DNA of 26,270 bases from a virus. The stretch spans positions 1 to 26,270 of the IMG/VR virus record IMGVR_UViG_3300048833_000771. One strand, given 5' to 3'. Shown here in pieces: positions 6,055 to 14,057 of the stretch. The position numbers were made by a program, and so were the translations under genes. How positions within the stretch are numbered: the first letter of the stretch is position 1; every line of letters starts with the position of its first letter. The notes beneath the pieces are model-generated. The model did not search any database and had not been told where the DNA came from. It was given only the letters and a program-made list of their open reading frames with translations.

Positions 6055-6312
6055 ATGCTCCAGTTCATCCGTTCCCTTTTCACCCCGGCGCCTTCGGCTC
6101 CTCTCGTCAATCTTGCGGACGTGAAGCGTCTTGATGTGAAGCCGGGCGACGTCATTGTGATTACGTCACGGCGACCCATTTCCCGCGAAATGGCCGTGCG
6201 GTTGCGTGAGGAAATCGGGCACTACCTGCCGCAGCAGAAAGTGCTGATCGTCGATCATGGGTTCATGGTCGATGCCGTTCTCGGCACTGAGGCTGTCCAG
6301 CATGTCCACTGA
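6055..6312 (+). CDS. Conserved hypothetical phage protein
   Basis: This 85-aa protein starts at ATG 6055, behind GAGGATCTAGGAC. Residues 20-40 (LADVKRLDVKPGDVIVITSR) and the following REMAVRLREEIGHYLPQQKV give a beta-strand/helix pattern ending in VLIVDHGFMVDAV. I recall similar short proteins in Rhizobiales phages, without a function. It overlaps the start of the bacterioferritin-like gene by 11 bp, so the two are probably translated together. Confidence 0.65.
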   Translation: MLQFIRSLFTPAPSAPLVNLADVKRLDVKPGDVIVITSRRPISREMAVRLREEIGHYLPQQKVLIVDHGFMVDAVLGTEAVQHVH

Positions 6313-6775
6313 CGCCAAGGTGCTCGACTATCTCCGCCAGGCCATCGCCTCGGAGTTCCGGGCCTCGTCGCAGTATACCCTGCATGCTGGTGCGCTGGAG
6401 AACTGGGGCTATGGAGGCCTCGCCAAGCACGAGCGGCGCGAGGCTAAGGAAGAGAAGGGCCACGCCCGCCGCTACATCGAACGCCTGACGTTCCTCAAGG
6501 GCGACATGGACGTGGGCGACATCGGCGCGCCGGCCGTCGGCAACAGCGTGCCGGAGATCCTGATGTCGGACCTGCGGGCCGAGCGCGAGGCTGTCGCCCT
6601 CTACACCGAGGCGGCGGTGCACGCCCGGTCGGTGGGCGACCTGGTCACGGCCGATCTGTTCGAGTCCATCCTCGCCGATGAGGAGGGGCACGTGAATTGG
6701 CTGGAGACACAGCTGGGTGGCATCGATGCCCTCGGCCTGCAAGGCTACCTGCAGCAGCAGTTCGACCGGGCCTAA
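6302..6775 (+). CDS. Bacterioferritin-like protein
   Basis: This 157-aa protein has the same length and register as bacterial Bfr. The six diiron (ferroxidase) ligands are all present at the standard numbers: Glu18, Glu51, His54, Glu94, Glu127 and His130, with Tyr25 also kept. Family landmarks are ASEFRASSQYTLHAG, ENWGY, ERLTFLKG and DEEGHVNWLETQL. The Met at position 52 that ligates haem between Bfr subunits is replaced by Lys (EKGH), so a haem-free cage or smaller assembly is expected. The role would be iron oxidation and storage, or protection from peroxide. The start at 6302 lies inside the end of the upstream gene. It sits between the HNH nuclease and the terminase, an unusual place for an iron gene. 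Confidence 0.88.
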   Translation: MSTDAKVLDYLRQAIASEFRASSQYTLHAGALENWGYGGLAKHERREAKEEKGHARRYIERLTFLKGDMDVGDIGAPAVGNSVPEILMSDLRAEREAVALYTEAAVHARSVGDLVTADLFESILADEEGHVNWLETQLGGIDALGLQGYLQQQFDRA

Positions 6776-6926
6776 ACCCAAGGCCCTCCATACCCCACGG
6801 GGGTAGGGGGGTTTAATTATGTATGCCACCATGGGGGCGCCCAACCGCTAGGGGGCCCATTCGCACAATCTGAGGGGGGGCTTTGATTTCTCGCCCCTCG
6901 ATAATCAAACGTGAAATTGGCAGGAA
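6776..6926. other. Candidate cos / terminase recognition region
   Basis: This 150-bp gap before the small terminase is unlike its surroundings, with G-tracts alternating with AT-rich patches. It holds a perfect inverted repeat TACCCC-ACG-GGGGTA (about 6792-6806), the palindrome GGGCGCCC followed by a second GGGGGCCC tract, and a 7-bp inverted repeat TTTGATT (6882-6888) / AATCAAA (6903-6909) with a 14-bp spacer. The combination of an HNH nuclease upstream, terminase downstream and dyad symmetry is what a cos site and its binding site look like. This is inference; the cut points cannot be read. Confidence 0.45.
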
Positions 6927-6989
6927 TTGATTGATGCGCAAGGGAAAATCGCCCGGATATCAATCGATCCGCGTCCGGATGTCCTGAGA

Positions 6990-7403
6990 GTGGCACGAGG
7001 CGGGTTCCGGCCTGGGGCCGGACGTCCGAAGGGATCGGGCAAGAAGACCGCGAAGCGAGAGCCGAAGGGCGCCGGGAAGAAAGCGACGCCGATCGGTGAC
7101 GCTGTCGAGAAGGTGCTCAAGGCGACCGACCCGGCGAGCAAGTCGCAGACCTCGACCAAGCGGTTCGAGACGGCGCTGGATTTCGCGATGGCGGCCATCA
7201 ACGGCGATGTCGATGGCGTCGAGGTGGACGACAAGGTCCGCCTGGCCGTCGCGGCAATGCCCTTCCAGCATGCGCGCCTGGCCGACAAGCCGATGACGAA
7301 GGCGGAGGCGCGCAGCGCGAAGGCCAAGGCCGGCTCGACCGGGAAATATGCGCCGGTCGCTCCTCCAGGCAGCCGGCCGAACCTTGTGGTTGATAATGGC
7401 TAA
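6990..7403 (+). CDS. terS: Terminase small subunit
   Basis: The protein is 137 aa from GTG 6990, which gives the familiar opening MARGGFRPGAGRPKGSGKK. A TTG at 6927 would add 21 residues and is the alternative. The Arg/Gly/Lys-rich N-terminus is followed by a helical core ending DKVRLAVAAMPFQHARL, which matches the R-x-x-x-A-x-x-A-A-P-Y-x-H segment of phage small terminases. It recognises cos/pac DNA and hands it to the large subunit. The gene end overlaps the large-subunit start by 8 bp. Confidence 0.75.
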   Translation: MARGGFRPGAGRPKGSGKKTAKREPKGAGKKATPIGDAVEKVLKATDPASKSQTSTKRFETALDFAMAAINGDVDGVEVDDKVRLAVAAMPFQHARLADKPMTKAEARSAKAKAGSTGKYAPVAPPGSRPNLVVDNG

Positions 7404-9111
7404 GCCCGTCTGGTCGACGGCGTGTCTCGACTGGGAAGAAAGGATTATGGCGCGGCAATCGCTCGTGCCGTTCTCGCCGCTCTTCCCTGAGCAGGCCGAA
7501 GGCGCCATGCAGGTCTTTCGGGATCTGCGCATCGTGGACATGCCCGGCCGGCCGACCATCGGAGAGGCGTGCCGGCCCTGGGTGTTCGATCTGCCGAATG
7601 CCCTGTTCGGCTCCTATGACGTTGACGACGGCCCCAGCGGGCGCCGGCTGATCCGCGAATACATGCTCCTCGTGAGCAAGAAGAACTGGAAGTCCGGCAA
7701 CGCCGCCTCGATCATGCTGACCGCCCTGCTGCGCAACTGGCGCGACGAGGCGGAGTTCCTGATCGTCGCGCCGACGATCGAGATCGCCAACAATTCGTTC
7801 AACCCGGCCGCGGCGATGGTGCGGGCCGACGAGGAGCTCTGGGAAGAGGAAGGCGGGTTTCTTCGCGTCCAGCCGAACTTCCGGACCATTACCGACCGCC
7901 GCAACGGCGCCACGCTGAAGGTCATTGCTGCCGACAACGAAACGGTGGGCGGCAAGAAGGCGTCGGGGGTGTTCATCGACGAGCTTTGGCTCTTCGGTAA
8001 GCGCCCGCACGCGGAGAACATGTTCCGGGAGGTCACGGGCGGCCTGGCGTCGAGGCCGGAAGGCTTCGTGATCTATGCCTCAACCCAGTCGGATGAGCCT
8101 CCGGCCGGCATCTTCGCCCAGAAGCTGGAATATTTCCGCGCGGTGCGCGACGGGAAGATCGAGGACCCGCGGAGCCTCGGCCTGCTCTACGAGTTCCCCC
8201 AGCGCGTGCTGGACACGGAGGGATATAAGGATTCGGCGTTCTGGCACGTCACGAACCCAAATCTCGGGGCCTCAGTCGACGAGCAGTTCATCGCCGACGA
8301 GTTCCAGAAGGCGGAATCTGCCGGCCCGGCCAGTCTTCGGGGCTTCCTCGCCAAACACCTGAACGTCGAGATCGGCCTAGCGCTCTCGAACAAGGGGTGG
8401 GAGGGCGCCGAGTTCTGGGAGCCGGCGGCGATTTCCATCCCTTCGCTGCAGGATTTCCTGCGGCGGGTTGAGGTGGTGGTGGCGGGGATCGACGGCGGCG
8501 GCCTCGATGACCTTCTCGGCCTCTGCCTGCTGGGCCGCGAGAAGGGAACGGGTCGCTGGCTGGCCTGGTGCCGGGCGTGGGCTCATCGGATTGTGCTCAC
8601 CCGACGCAAGGACATCGCATCCAAGCTTGAGGATCTGCAGAAGGCCGGCTTCCTGACCATCGTCGATCTGCCGGGGAAGGATGTCGACGACGTCGCCGAC
8701 ATCATCATGGAGGTCGAGCAGTCGGGCATGCTGGCCGCGGAGAAGGCCGTCGGCGTCGACGTGGTCGGCATCGTCGACATCGTCGACGAGCTGGTGACGC
8801 GCGGCATCGCGCTGGAGCGCATCATCGGTATTTCGCAAGGCTGGAAGCTGAACGGCGCGATCAAGTCGTCGGCGCGCAAGCTCGCCGGCGGGGAACTTAA
8901 GCACGAGGGCTCACCCCTCATGGCCTGGTGTGTCGGCAACGCGCGCACCGAGCCAAAGGGAAACGCCATCACCATCACCAAACAGGTCAGCGGCTCGGCG
9001 AAGATCGACCCGTTGATGGCGCTGTTCAACGCTGTGTCGCTGATGTCGCTCAATCCGGAGCCCGGCGGCGGCCCTTCGGTCTACGAAGACCGCGGCTTCT
9101 TTTTCGTCTGA
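7396..9111 (+). CDS. terL: Terminase large subunit
   Basis: This 571-aa protein starts at ATG 7396 inside the end of terS. The ATPase domain carries a Walker-A-like VSKKNWKSG (residues 93-101) and Walker B GVFIDELW with Asp195/Glu196. The C-terminal nuclease domain has the acidic triad candidates Asp366 (AGIDGGG), Asp455 (GVDVVG) and Asp538 (KIDPLMA). The protein pumps genomic DNA into the prohead through the portal and cuts it. Length and motif order are normal for the HK97/Terminase_1 type, and nothing is missing. Confidence 0.95.
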   Translation: MAKPVWSTACLDWEERIMARQSLVPFSPLFPEQAEGAMQVFRDLRIVDMPGRPTIGEACRPWVFDLPNALFGSYDVDDGPSGRRLIREYMLLVSKKNWKSGNAASIMLTALLRNWRDEAEFLIVAPTIEIANNSFNPAAAMVRADEELWEEEGGFLRVQPNFRTITDRRNGATLKVIAADNETVGGKKASGVFIDELWLFGKRPHAENMFREVTGGLASRPEGFVIYASTQSDEPPAGIFAQKLEYFRAVRDGKIEDPRSLGLLYEFPQRVLDTEGYKDSAFWHVTNPNLGASVDEQFIADEFQKAESAGPASLRGFLAKHLNVEIGLALSNKGWEGAEFWEPAAISIPSLQDFLRRVEVVVAGIDGGGLDDLLGLCLLGREKGTGRWLAWCRAWAHRIVLTRRKDIASKLEDLQKAGFLTIVDLPGKDVDDVADIIMEVEQSGMLAAEKAVGVDVVGIVDIVDELVTRGIALERIIGISQGWKLNGAIKSSARKLAGGELKHEGSPLMAWCVGNARTEPKGNAITITKQVSGSAKIDPLMALFNAVSLMSLNPEPGGGPSVYEDRGFFFV

Positions 9112-9117
9112 GGCAAC

Positions 9118-9306
9118 ATGAAACGCATCTGGTCCGGCCTGTTCGCCGCGCTCTCTGGAGCGGCGGAGAAAATCGGCGCGCGTGAACTGATGCTCGTCAT
9201 CGGCCTCGGTCTGGTCGGATACGGGCTCTTTCTCGTGTTCCCGCCGGCGGCGTTCGTCGTGCCGGGCGCCGTTCTGTGTGCTGTCGCCGTGTTCGGTGTC
9301 CTCTGA
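9118..9306 (+). CDS. Small two-TM membrane protein between terminase and portal
   Basis: This 62-aa protein has a charged amphipathic N-terminus (KRIWSGLFAALSGAAEKI) followed by two hydrophobic stretches: ELMLVIGLGLVGYGLFLVF and AAFVVPGAVLCAVAVFGVL. Its stop overlaps the portal start (TGATG). Small membrane ORFs at this place are frequent in HK97-like phages, and no role is established that I know of. Confidence 0.6.
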   Translation: MKRIWSGLFAALSGAAEKIGARELMLVIGLGLVGYGLFLVFPPAAFVVPGAVLCAVAVFGVL

Positions 9307-10622
9307 TGGGGTTCCTTTCCGGTCTGTCCCGTGAGGCCGCGTTCTCGGCGCCCGTTACGCGAGCGTCTGCGGGCGTCCCCGCCCAGGGGTTTCTGCCGAC
9401 GCTTGGCTCTACGCCGAGCGCGACGGGCCTTTCGATTTCGCAGGGCACGGCCATGTCCGTGTCGGCGGTCTATGCGTGCGTCAGCCGGCGCGCCTCCGAC
9501 GTGGCGCGGTGCAAGCCGTCACTGATGAAGGTCGTCGATGGCAAGCCGACCGTCATTGATAACCATCCTGTCGCCAAGCTGTTCCGCCGGCCAAACTGGG
9601 TGCAGACCTGGTTCGAATTCGCGCAGCAGATGGAAACGGCGCTGCTGCTGCGCACCAACGCTTATGCAGCGATCATTCGTGAGAGGGATGGCCTTCCGAA
9701 GGCGATGATCCCGATCAACCCTGATGCGGTGATGGTTCTGGAAGCCGCCGACGGGTCGATCTTCTACAACACGAACCGCATCGGCCTGTTCCAAATCGCT
9801 GCACTGCGCGACTTCGGCGTCGCTATCCCGGCCGAAGATATGTTCCACCTGCGCGGCCTAACCTTCAACATGCTGGTCGGCGCCTCGACGATCGGTCTGG
9901 CACGAGATTCCATCGGCGTCGCGATGGGGCTGGAGCAGCAGGCGGCGCGATGGATGGCGAACGGCGCCAAGCCGTCCGGAGTGCTCAAGACCGCGAAAAC
10001 TCTTACCGCCGATGCAGCCATTCGGCTGCGGGAACAATGGAACCAGTTCTCCAGCGGCCTGCTGAATACCGGGCGGACGGCGATCCTCGAAGAAGGGTTG
10101 GAGTGGCAGCAGCTCCAGATGAGCGCCCAGGACGTGGCCTTCATCGAGCAGCGCAACCATCAGGTGGCGGACATCGCACGGTTCTATGGCGTGCCGCTGC
10201 ACAAGCTCAATGTCCCGATGACAGGCGCGCAGCCGGACCCGCAGAAGGCCCAGCAGGTTTATGTCAACGACGTGATCATGGCCGATCTTGAACTCTGGGA
10301 GCAGAAATTCGAGCAGGTCTTTGACCTGGACGACGAAGGCCTCTCGGTCGAGTTCGACGAGCGCAAGCTGCTCCGCGCCGATGAAGCGACCCGCATCAAC
10401 AATCAGCGTCTGGCCGTGATGTCTGGCCTGCGAACCCAGAATGAATGTCGCGCCGAGGAAGGGCTGCCCCCGAGGGAGGGCGGCGATGAGCTTCTGCGGC
10501 CAGTCAATCTTGCCGCCAGCGGATCGGACATGACCGGCACCGCGCCCGACGGCGCCGGCCGGCCGGAAGCCGGGGACCTCCCCGACCCCGGCGCTGCCAA
10601 TGAGACCCCGGAGGAAAAATGA
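9306..10622 (+). CDS. HK97-type portal protein
   Basis: This 438-aa protein starts at ATG 9306, coupled to the upstream gene. Family landmarks in order are VYACVSRRASDVA, RTNAYAAIIRERDGLPKAM, DMFHLRGLTFNMLVGAS, ARWMANGAKPSGVL, ILEEGLEWQQLQMSAQDVAF and IARFYGVPLHKL. It forms the dodecameric ring at one capsid vertex through which DNA enters. The C-terminal 35 residues are Gly/Pro/Glu-rich and probably disordered. It overlaps the protease gene by 4 bp (ATGA). Confidence 0.94.
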   Translation: MGFLSGLSREAAFSAPVTRASAGVPAQGFLPTLGSTPSATGLSISQGTAMSVSAVYACVSRRASDVARCKPSLMKVVDGKPTVIDNHPVAKLFRRPNWVQTWFEFAQQMETALLLRTNAYAAIIRERDGLPKAMIPINPDAVMVLEAADGSIFYNTNRIGLFQIAALRDFGVAIPAEDMFHLRGLTFNMLVGASTIGLARDSIGVAMGLEQQAARWMANGAKPSGVLKTAKTLTADAAIRLREQWNQFSSGLLNTGRTAILEEGLEWQQLQMSAQDVAFIEQRNHQVADIARFYGVPLHKLNVPMTGAQPDPQKAQQVYVNDVIMADLELWEQKFEQVFDLDDEGLSVEFDERKLLRADEATRINNQRLAVMSGLRTQNECRAEEGLPPREGGDELLRPVNLAASGSDMTGTAPDGAGRPEAGDLPDPGAANETPEEK

Positions 10623-12004
10623 GCGCTGCTCGTCTGACCAAGGTCTATAAGGCCGCGACCGAAGCGCTGGCCGACAAGCGCCAGGTGCGGGTCATCTGCT
10701 CAACCGAGGAGGTTGATCGCGCCGGCGAGATCGTCGTGCAAGCCGGGATCGACTTTTCGCACTACATGGCGAGCGGGGCGGGCACGGTTCTGTGGAACCA
10801 TGACACCGACAAGCCCATCGCCAAGTGCGTCGACATTGTCGTCCGCAATGGGCGCATCGAGGCGCTGGTGCAGTTCCCGCCCGAGGGTGAGGACGAAGAG
10901 GCCGATCGCTATTACGCGAAAATCAAGTTCGGGTCCGTCTCCGGCATTTCCATCGGTTTCGCGCCGATCGAGATGGAGCCTCTCGACCGCTCCAACCCCA
11001 AGAAGGGCCCGCAGAAATATCTCAAGGCGGAGCTGCTGGAATTCTCCTTCACCCCGGTGCAGGCAAATCGCGGATCCTTGGTGATCGAGCGCGGCGCCGG
11101 CGCGGTGTGGAAGGTCGGCGCGTCGCTCAATCTGAGCGCCTCGGATGAGGCGGGTTGGGATGAGGGGCAGGCAAGCGAGAGCATCTTCGACAAGGCTGGT
11201 TTTGGCAGCGATACGCCCGACCCGACCTTCGCTCGCAAGGGGTTCCTCCTCTACGACGCCTCGCGGCCGGCTGATCGCAAATCGTATCAGCTGCCCTTCG
11301 CCAAGATGGTCGACGGCCGCCTCGTCGCCGATGCCGAAGGTCTCAAGGCCGCTGGCGAATTCCTCCAGCAGAGCAGCATTCCCGAGGACGTGGCCGAAAA
11401 GGCCCGGGCGGTGATCAACCATTACGAGGGCAAGATGGCCAAGACGGACAAGCCGGTGGCGAAGACCGCACCGGCCATCAAGGTGAAGGGCCTCTATGAC
11501 ATCGGGCGCCTTGCCTCTCTGCTCAGTGAGCTCGGGTGGGTCCACGACTGCTCTGTGTGGGAAGCGCAGATGGAGGAAGATGGCAGCGGCGTCCCGAAAA
11601 TGCTGGCGGACGCCATGCAGGCCGTCGCCGCCGCACTGCTTGCGATGACCGCCGAGGAAGTCGCCGAACTGCTCGCACAGATCACGCCGGAAGGCGAAAT
11701 GACGGTCAAGGCCGGCCTCGTGCCGGCGACCGCCAGCCCGATCAAAAAGGCCTTCACCGCCGCGCGCGTGAAGGCCGGCCGCAAATTCTCCGCTTCCACC
11801 CGTTCGTCCATGCGCTCCGCCTGCAAGTCCATCATAGACGGGCATGACGCGCTGGTCGCCCTGATCGGCGTGGAGGAGGAAGACGACGACGAGGGCGAGG
11901 AGCCCGAAGACGTCGAGAAGAACGCCAAACCCGACATGGGCGCGGCGGTGCTGCTGAACCAGCGTCAGCGGCGCCTTGAAGTGATGCGGCGACAGGCCGC
12001 CTGA
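10619..12004 (+). CDS. HK97-type prohead protease with long XkdF-like C-terminal extension
   Basis: Residues 1-160 are the prohead protease. The likely catalytic residues are His61 (LWNHDTDKPIA), Ser111 (GSVSGISIGF) and an acidic residue in AELLEFSFTPVQAN (about Glu138). It cleaves the scaffold portion of the capsid protein during head maturation. The remaining 300 residues are unusual for a minimal protease. Residues about 200-275 (GFLLYDASRPADRKSYQLPF and following) resemble the XkdF-type domain, then come an Ala/Glu-rich helical region, a Ser/Lys-rich segment (KFSASTRSSMRSACKSIID) and an acidic run near 420. The extension could be scaffold-like. Confidence 0.87.
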   Translation: MSAARLTKVYKAATEALADKRQVRVICSTEEVDRAGEIVVQAGIDFSHYMASGAGTVLWNHDTDKPIAKCVDIVVRNGRIEALVQFPPEGEDEEADRYYAKIKFGSVSGISIGFAPIEMEPLDRSNPKKGPQKYLKAELLEFSFTPVQANRGSLVIERGAGAVWKVGASLNLSASDEAGWDEGQASESIFDKAGFGSDTPDPTFARKGFLLYDASRPADRKSYQLPFAKMVDGRLVADAEGLKAAGEFLQQSSIPEDVAEKARAVINHYEGKMAKTDKPVAKTAPAIKVKGLYDIGRLASLLSELGWVHDCSVWEAQMEEDGSGVPKMLADAMQAVAAALLAMTAEEVAELLAQITPEGEMTVKAGLVPATASPIKKAFTAARVKAGRKFSASTRSSMRSACKSIIDGHDALVALIGVEEEDDDEGEEPEDVEKNAKPDMGAAVLLNQRQRRLEVMRRQAA

Positions 12005-12093
12005 CCCACCGGCGACAGGCCGCTCCCACCACCTCCGTCGTCTCGCGGGCTTGCCCCGCCACGGCGACGCGCACCCCTTTCGAGGAACATCAC

Positions 12094-13479
12094 ATGGAAA
12101 AGATCGCCCAGCTCCGCGCGAAGCACGCGGATATCATGGTGAAGATGAAGTCGCTCGCCGAGAAGGACGATGCCGACTTCACCGACGCCGACAAGACCGA
12201 ATTCGACGCCCTCACCAAGGAAGCGGACGCCGTCAGCGAGCAGATCACCCGGCAGAAGTCGGTGCAGGATCGCATGGCCGCGACCGCCCAGCCGACCATC
12301 GGTCAGGATCGCCCGGCCACCGTGCCGGCGGCTCCGGAAACGGATCGCTACGTCAAAGAAAAGTCCCTCGTGGTCGGCGGCATCGTGAAGATGCTCGGCG
12401 TCGGCGGCGGCAACATCTACGGCGCGCGCGAAGCCTCCAAGGATCTCTATGGCGAGAGCCATCCGGTCACCAAGGCGCTTATCGTCTCGTCCGGCCCCGC
12501 CGGCGGCTTCATCGTGCCGCCGGATTACATGAACGAGATCATCGAACTCCTGCGCCCTCGCGCTCAGGTCCGTGGCGCCCAGCCGCGCAACATCCCCATG
12601 CCGCGCGGCACCCTGACGATGCCCGGTCAAGCGTCGGCGGCCACGGCGCGGTATGGTTCGGAAAGTGCCCCGGCCACCGCAAGCCAGCCGTCGCTCAATT
12701 CGATCGTCGCCACCTACAAGAAGCTGACCGCATTCGTTCCCGTCTCGAACGACATGATGCGCTACGCCGATCCGGCCGTTGATGCATTCGTTCGCGACGA
12801 TCTGGTCAAGGTGCTTGCGCTTCGCGAGGATCTGGCTTTCCTGCTCGGCGACGGCACGGCCGATACCCCGCGCGGCTTCGCCTCTTTCGCCAATGCCTAT
12901 GCGGTGGCGAGCGGCGGCACGGGTGGCGTGTGGAGCACCACCGGCAACTCGACCGCGGCCTCGGGTGGAAACTTCATCACGTCGACCTCGTCCTACACGC
13001 TGGCGACTGCGGCGCAGGAGCTTGGTGGTCTGGTCAACAAGCTCGACACCGCCAACGTGGTGGAAAGTCGCCGCGTGTGGTTCATGCATCCGCGCTCCAA
13101 GAACTACCTGTACAATGTGCAGAACTCGCTCGGCGTCTATGTTTACCGGGACGAGATGAACACCGGAAAGCTGCTGGGCTATCCGTTCCGCACCACAACG
13201 CAGATCCCGACCAACATCCGCAACGGCGACAGTTCGCAGACAGACTGCTCGTTCGTCATCCTGGCCGAAATGGACGAGGCCATGATCCTCGACTCCATGC
13301 AGCTGGAGCTGGCCGTGTCCCGCGAAGGTTCGTACGTCGACACCAGCGGTGCGACCATCTCGGCGTTCCAGAACGACCAGACCCTGATCCGCGCCATCAC
13401 CGAGCACGATTTCCAGATGCGGCACGACGCCGCCATCGCGATCTCGCAGTTCGTGCGCTGGGCGCCGGCCATCTCGTGA
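12094..13479 (+). CDS. HK97-fold major capsid protein
   Basis: This 461-aa protein starts at ATG 12094 with GAGGA about 8 bases upstream. The first 60 residues form a charged coiled coil (EKIAQLRAKHADIMVKMKSL), the delta/scaffold domain removed by the protease, then a linker to about 110. The capsid body begins near SSGPAGGFIVPPDYMNEIIE and shows the usual NIPMPRGTLTMPG, KKLTAFVPVSNDMMRYADP, ALREDLAFLLGDG, WFMHPRSKNYL and LGYPFRTTTQIP. It makes the icosahedral shell. Length and order are complete. Confidence 0.96.
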   Translation: MEKIAQLRAKHADIMVKMKSLAEKDDADFTDADKTEFDALTKEADAVSEQITRQKSVQDRMAATAQPTIGQDRPATVPAAPETDRYVKEKSLVVGGIVKMLGVGGGNIYGAREASKDLYGESHPVTKALIVSSGPAGGFIVPPDYMNEIIELLRPRAQVRGAQPRNIPMPRGTLTMPGQASAATARYGSESAPATASQPSLNSIVATYKKLTAFVPVSNDMMRYADPAVDAFVRDDLVKVLALREDLAFLLGDGTADTPRGFASFANAYAVASGGTGGVWSTTGNSTAASGGNFITSTSSYTLATAAQELGGLVNKLDTANVVESRRVWFMHPRSKNYLYNVQNSLGVYVYRDEMNTGKLLGYPFRTTTQIPTNIRNGDSSQTDCSFVILAEMDEAMILDSMQLELAVSREGSYVDTSGATISAFQNDQTLIRAITEHDFQMRHDAAIAISQFVRWAPAIS

Positions 13480-13485
13480 TCATCG

Positions 13486-13507
13486 GGGCCGGAACTGCCG
13501 GCCCTTT
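13486..13507 (+). terminator. Hairpin after the capsid gene
   Basis: A perfect 7-bp GC stem GGGCCGG/CCGGCCC with loop AACTG is followed by TTT. It begins 7 bases after the capsid stop. The T-run is short, so partial termination or 3'-end protection of the capsid mRNA is more likely than a full stop. Confidence 0.5.
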
Positions 13508-13539
13508 CGCCCTGACATCCCCTTCGAAGGACATCCGCC

Positions 13540-14010
13540 ATGAGCGATATCGTTCTCCAGGCGAACGTGGCCTCGCTGGGCTCTCTCAAGAGCCTGTCGG
13601 GCCCCGCCGCCGCCACTGCCGCCGGCACCGGCGACAGCTCCACCACCACCGGCCGTACCGTGGACCGCTTCGGGTTCTCGTCCGGCGGCATCCCCGGCAC
13701 TCTGGCCGCGGGCATCGCCTGGGACGCGACCCTGGCCACCAGCAAGACGCTTTCTGTCGGCTACGCCGTTCAGGACAGTGCCGACGGCAGCTCGTGGAAC
13801 GATTACCAAACCGGCACCTATGCGGTTGTCGCGACTGGTTCGACGGGCGCCTCGGTGCTCGGCGGCGAGCTGGAAGTGCCGGTCGATCTGCGCAGCGCGC
13901 GCCGCTATGTGCGCGTCAACTTCGCGCTCGACCTGTCCGCCACCGGCACTGATACCGCCGTGGCGCGCTCGATCGGCTTCTTCGCCGGCTTCGACCGTCT
14001 TCCGCAGTGA
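13540..14010 (+). CDS. Capsid cement / decoration-like protein (Bbp16-like)
   Basis: This 156-aa protein starts at ATG 13540 with AAGGA eight bases upstream. It is Gly/Ser/Thr-rich with beta-like segments (GYAVQDSADGSSWNDYQTGT, then YVRVNFALDLSATGTDTAVA) and no membrane segment. The position right after the capsid gene, the size and the beta-rich pattern match capsid cement proteins of the Bbp16 type, which bind the shell surface at its symmetry axes. The family assignment is from pattern memory only. It has hairpins on both sides, suggesting its mRNA level is set separately. Confidence 0.7.
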   Translation: MSDIVLQANVASLGSLKSLSGPAAATAAGTGDSSTTTGRTVDRFGFSSGGIPGTLAAGIAWDATLATSKTLSVGYAVQDSADGSSWNDYQTGTYAVVATGSTGASVLGGELEVPVDLRSARRYVRVNFALDLSATGTDTAVARSIGFFAGFDRLPQ

Positions 14011-14014
14011 CATT

Positions 14015-14042
14015 ACGAGGGCGGGCGACGGCTCGCCCTCGT
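14015..14042 (+). terminator. Hairpin after the cement gene
   Basis: A 9-bp perfect stem ACGAGGGCG/CGCCCTCGT with a 10-nt loop starts 4 bases after the cement stop. What follows (TCCTCC) is a poor T-tract, so it may be an attenuator or an mRNA stabiliser. Confidence 0.4.
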
Positions 14043-14057
14043 TCCTCCGGGGGCAGC

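Noticed and set aside
6883-6907. Possible promoter TTGATT ... TAATCA before the small terminase
   Set aside because: The spacer is only 13 bp, too short for a sigma-70 promoter. The bases are better explained as the two arms of an inverted repeat.
10700-11845. 381-aa minus-strand frame opposite the prohead protease
   Set aside because: It is antisense to a gene with clear catalytic motifs and has no recognisable domain.
11965-13425. 486-aa open frame on the minus strand
   Set aside because: It lies antisense to the major capsid gene, is Arg/Gly/His-rich as expected of a GC-rich antisense frame, and shows no family.
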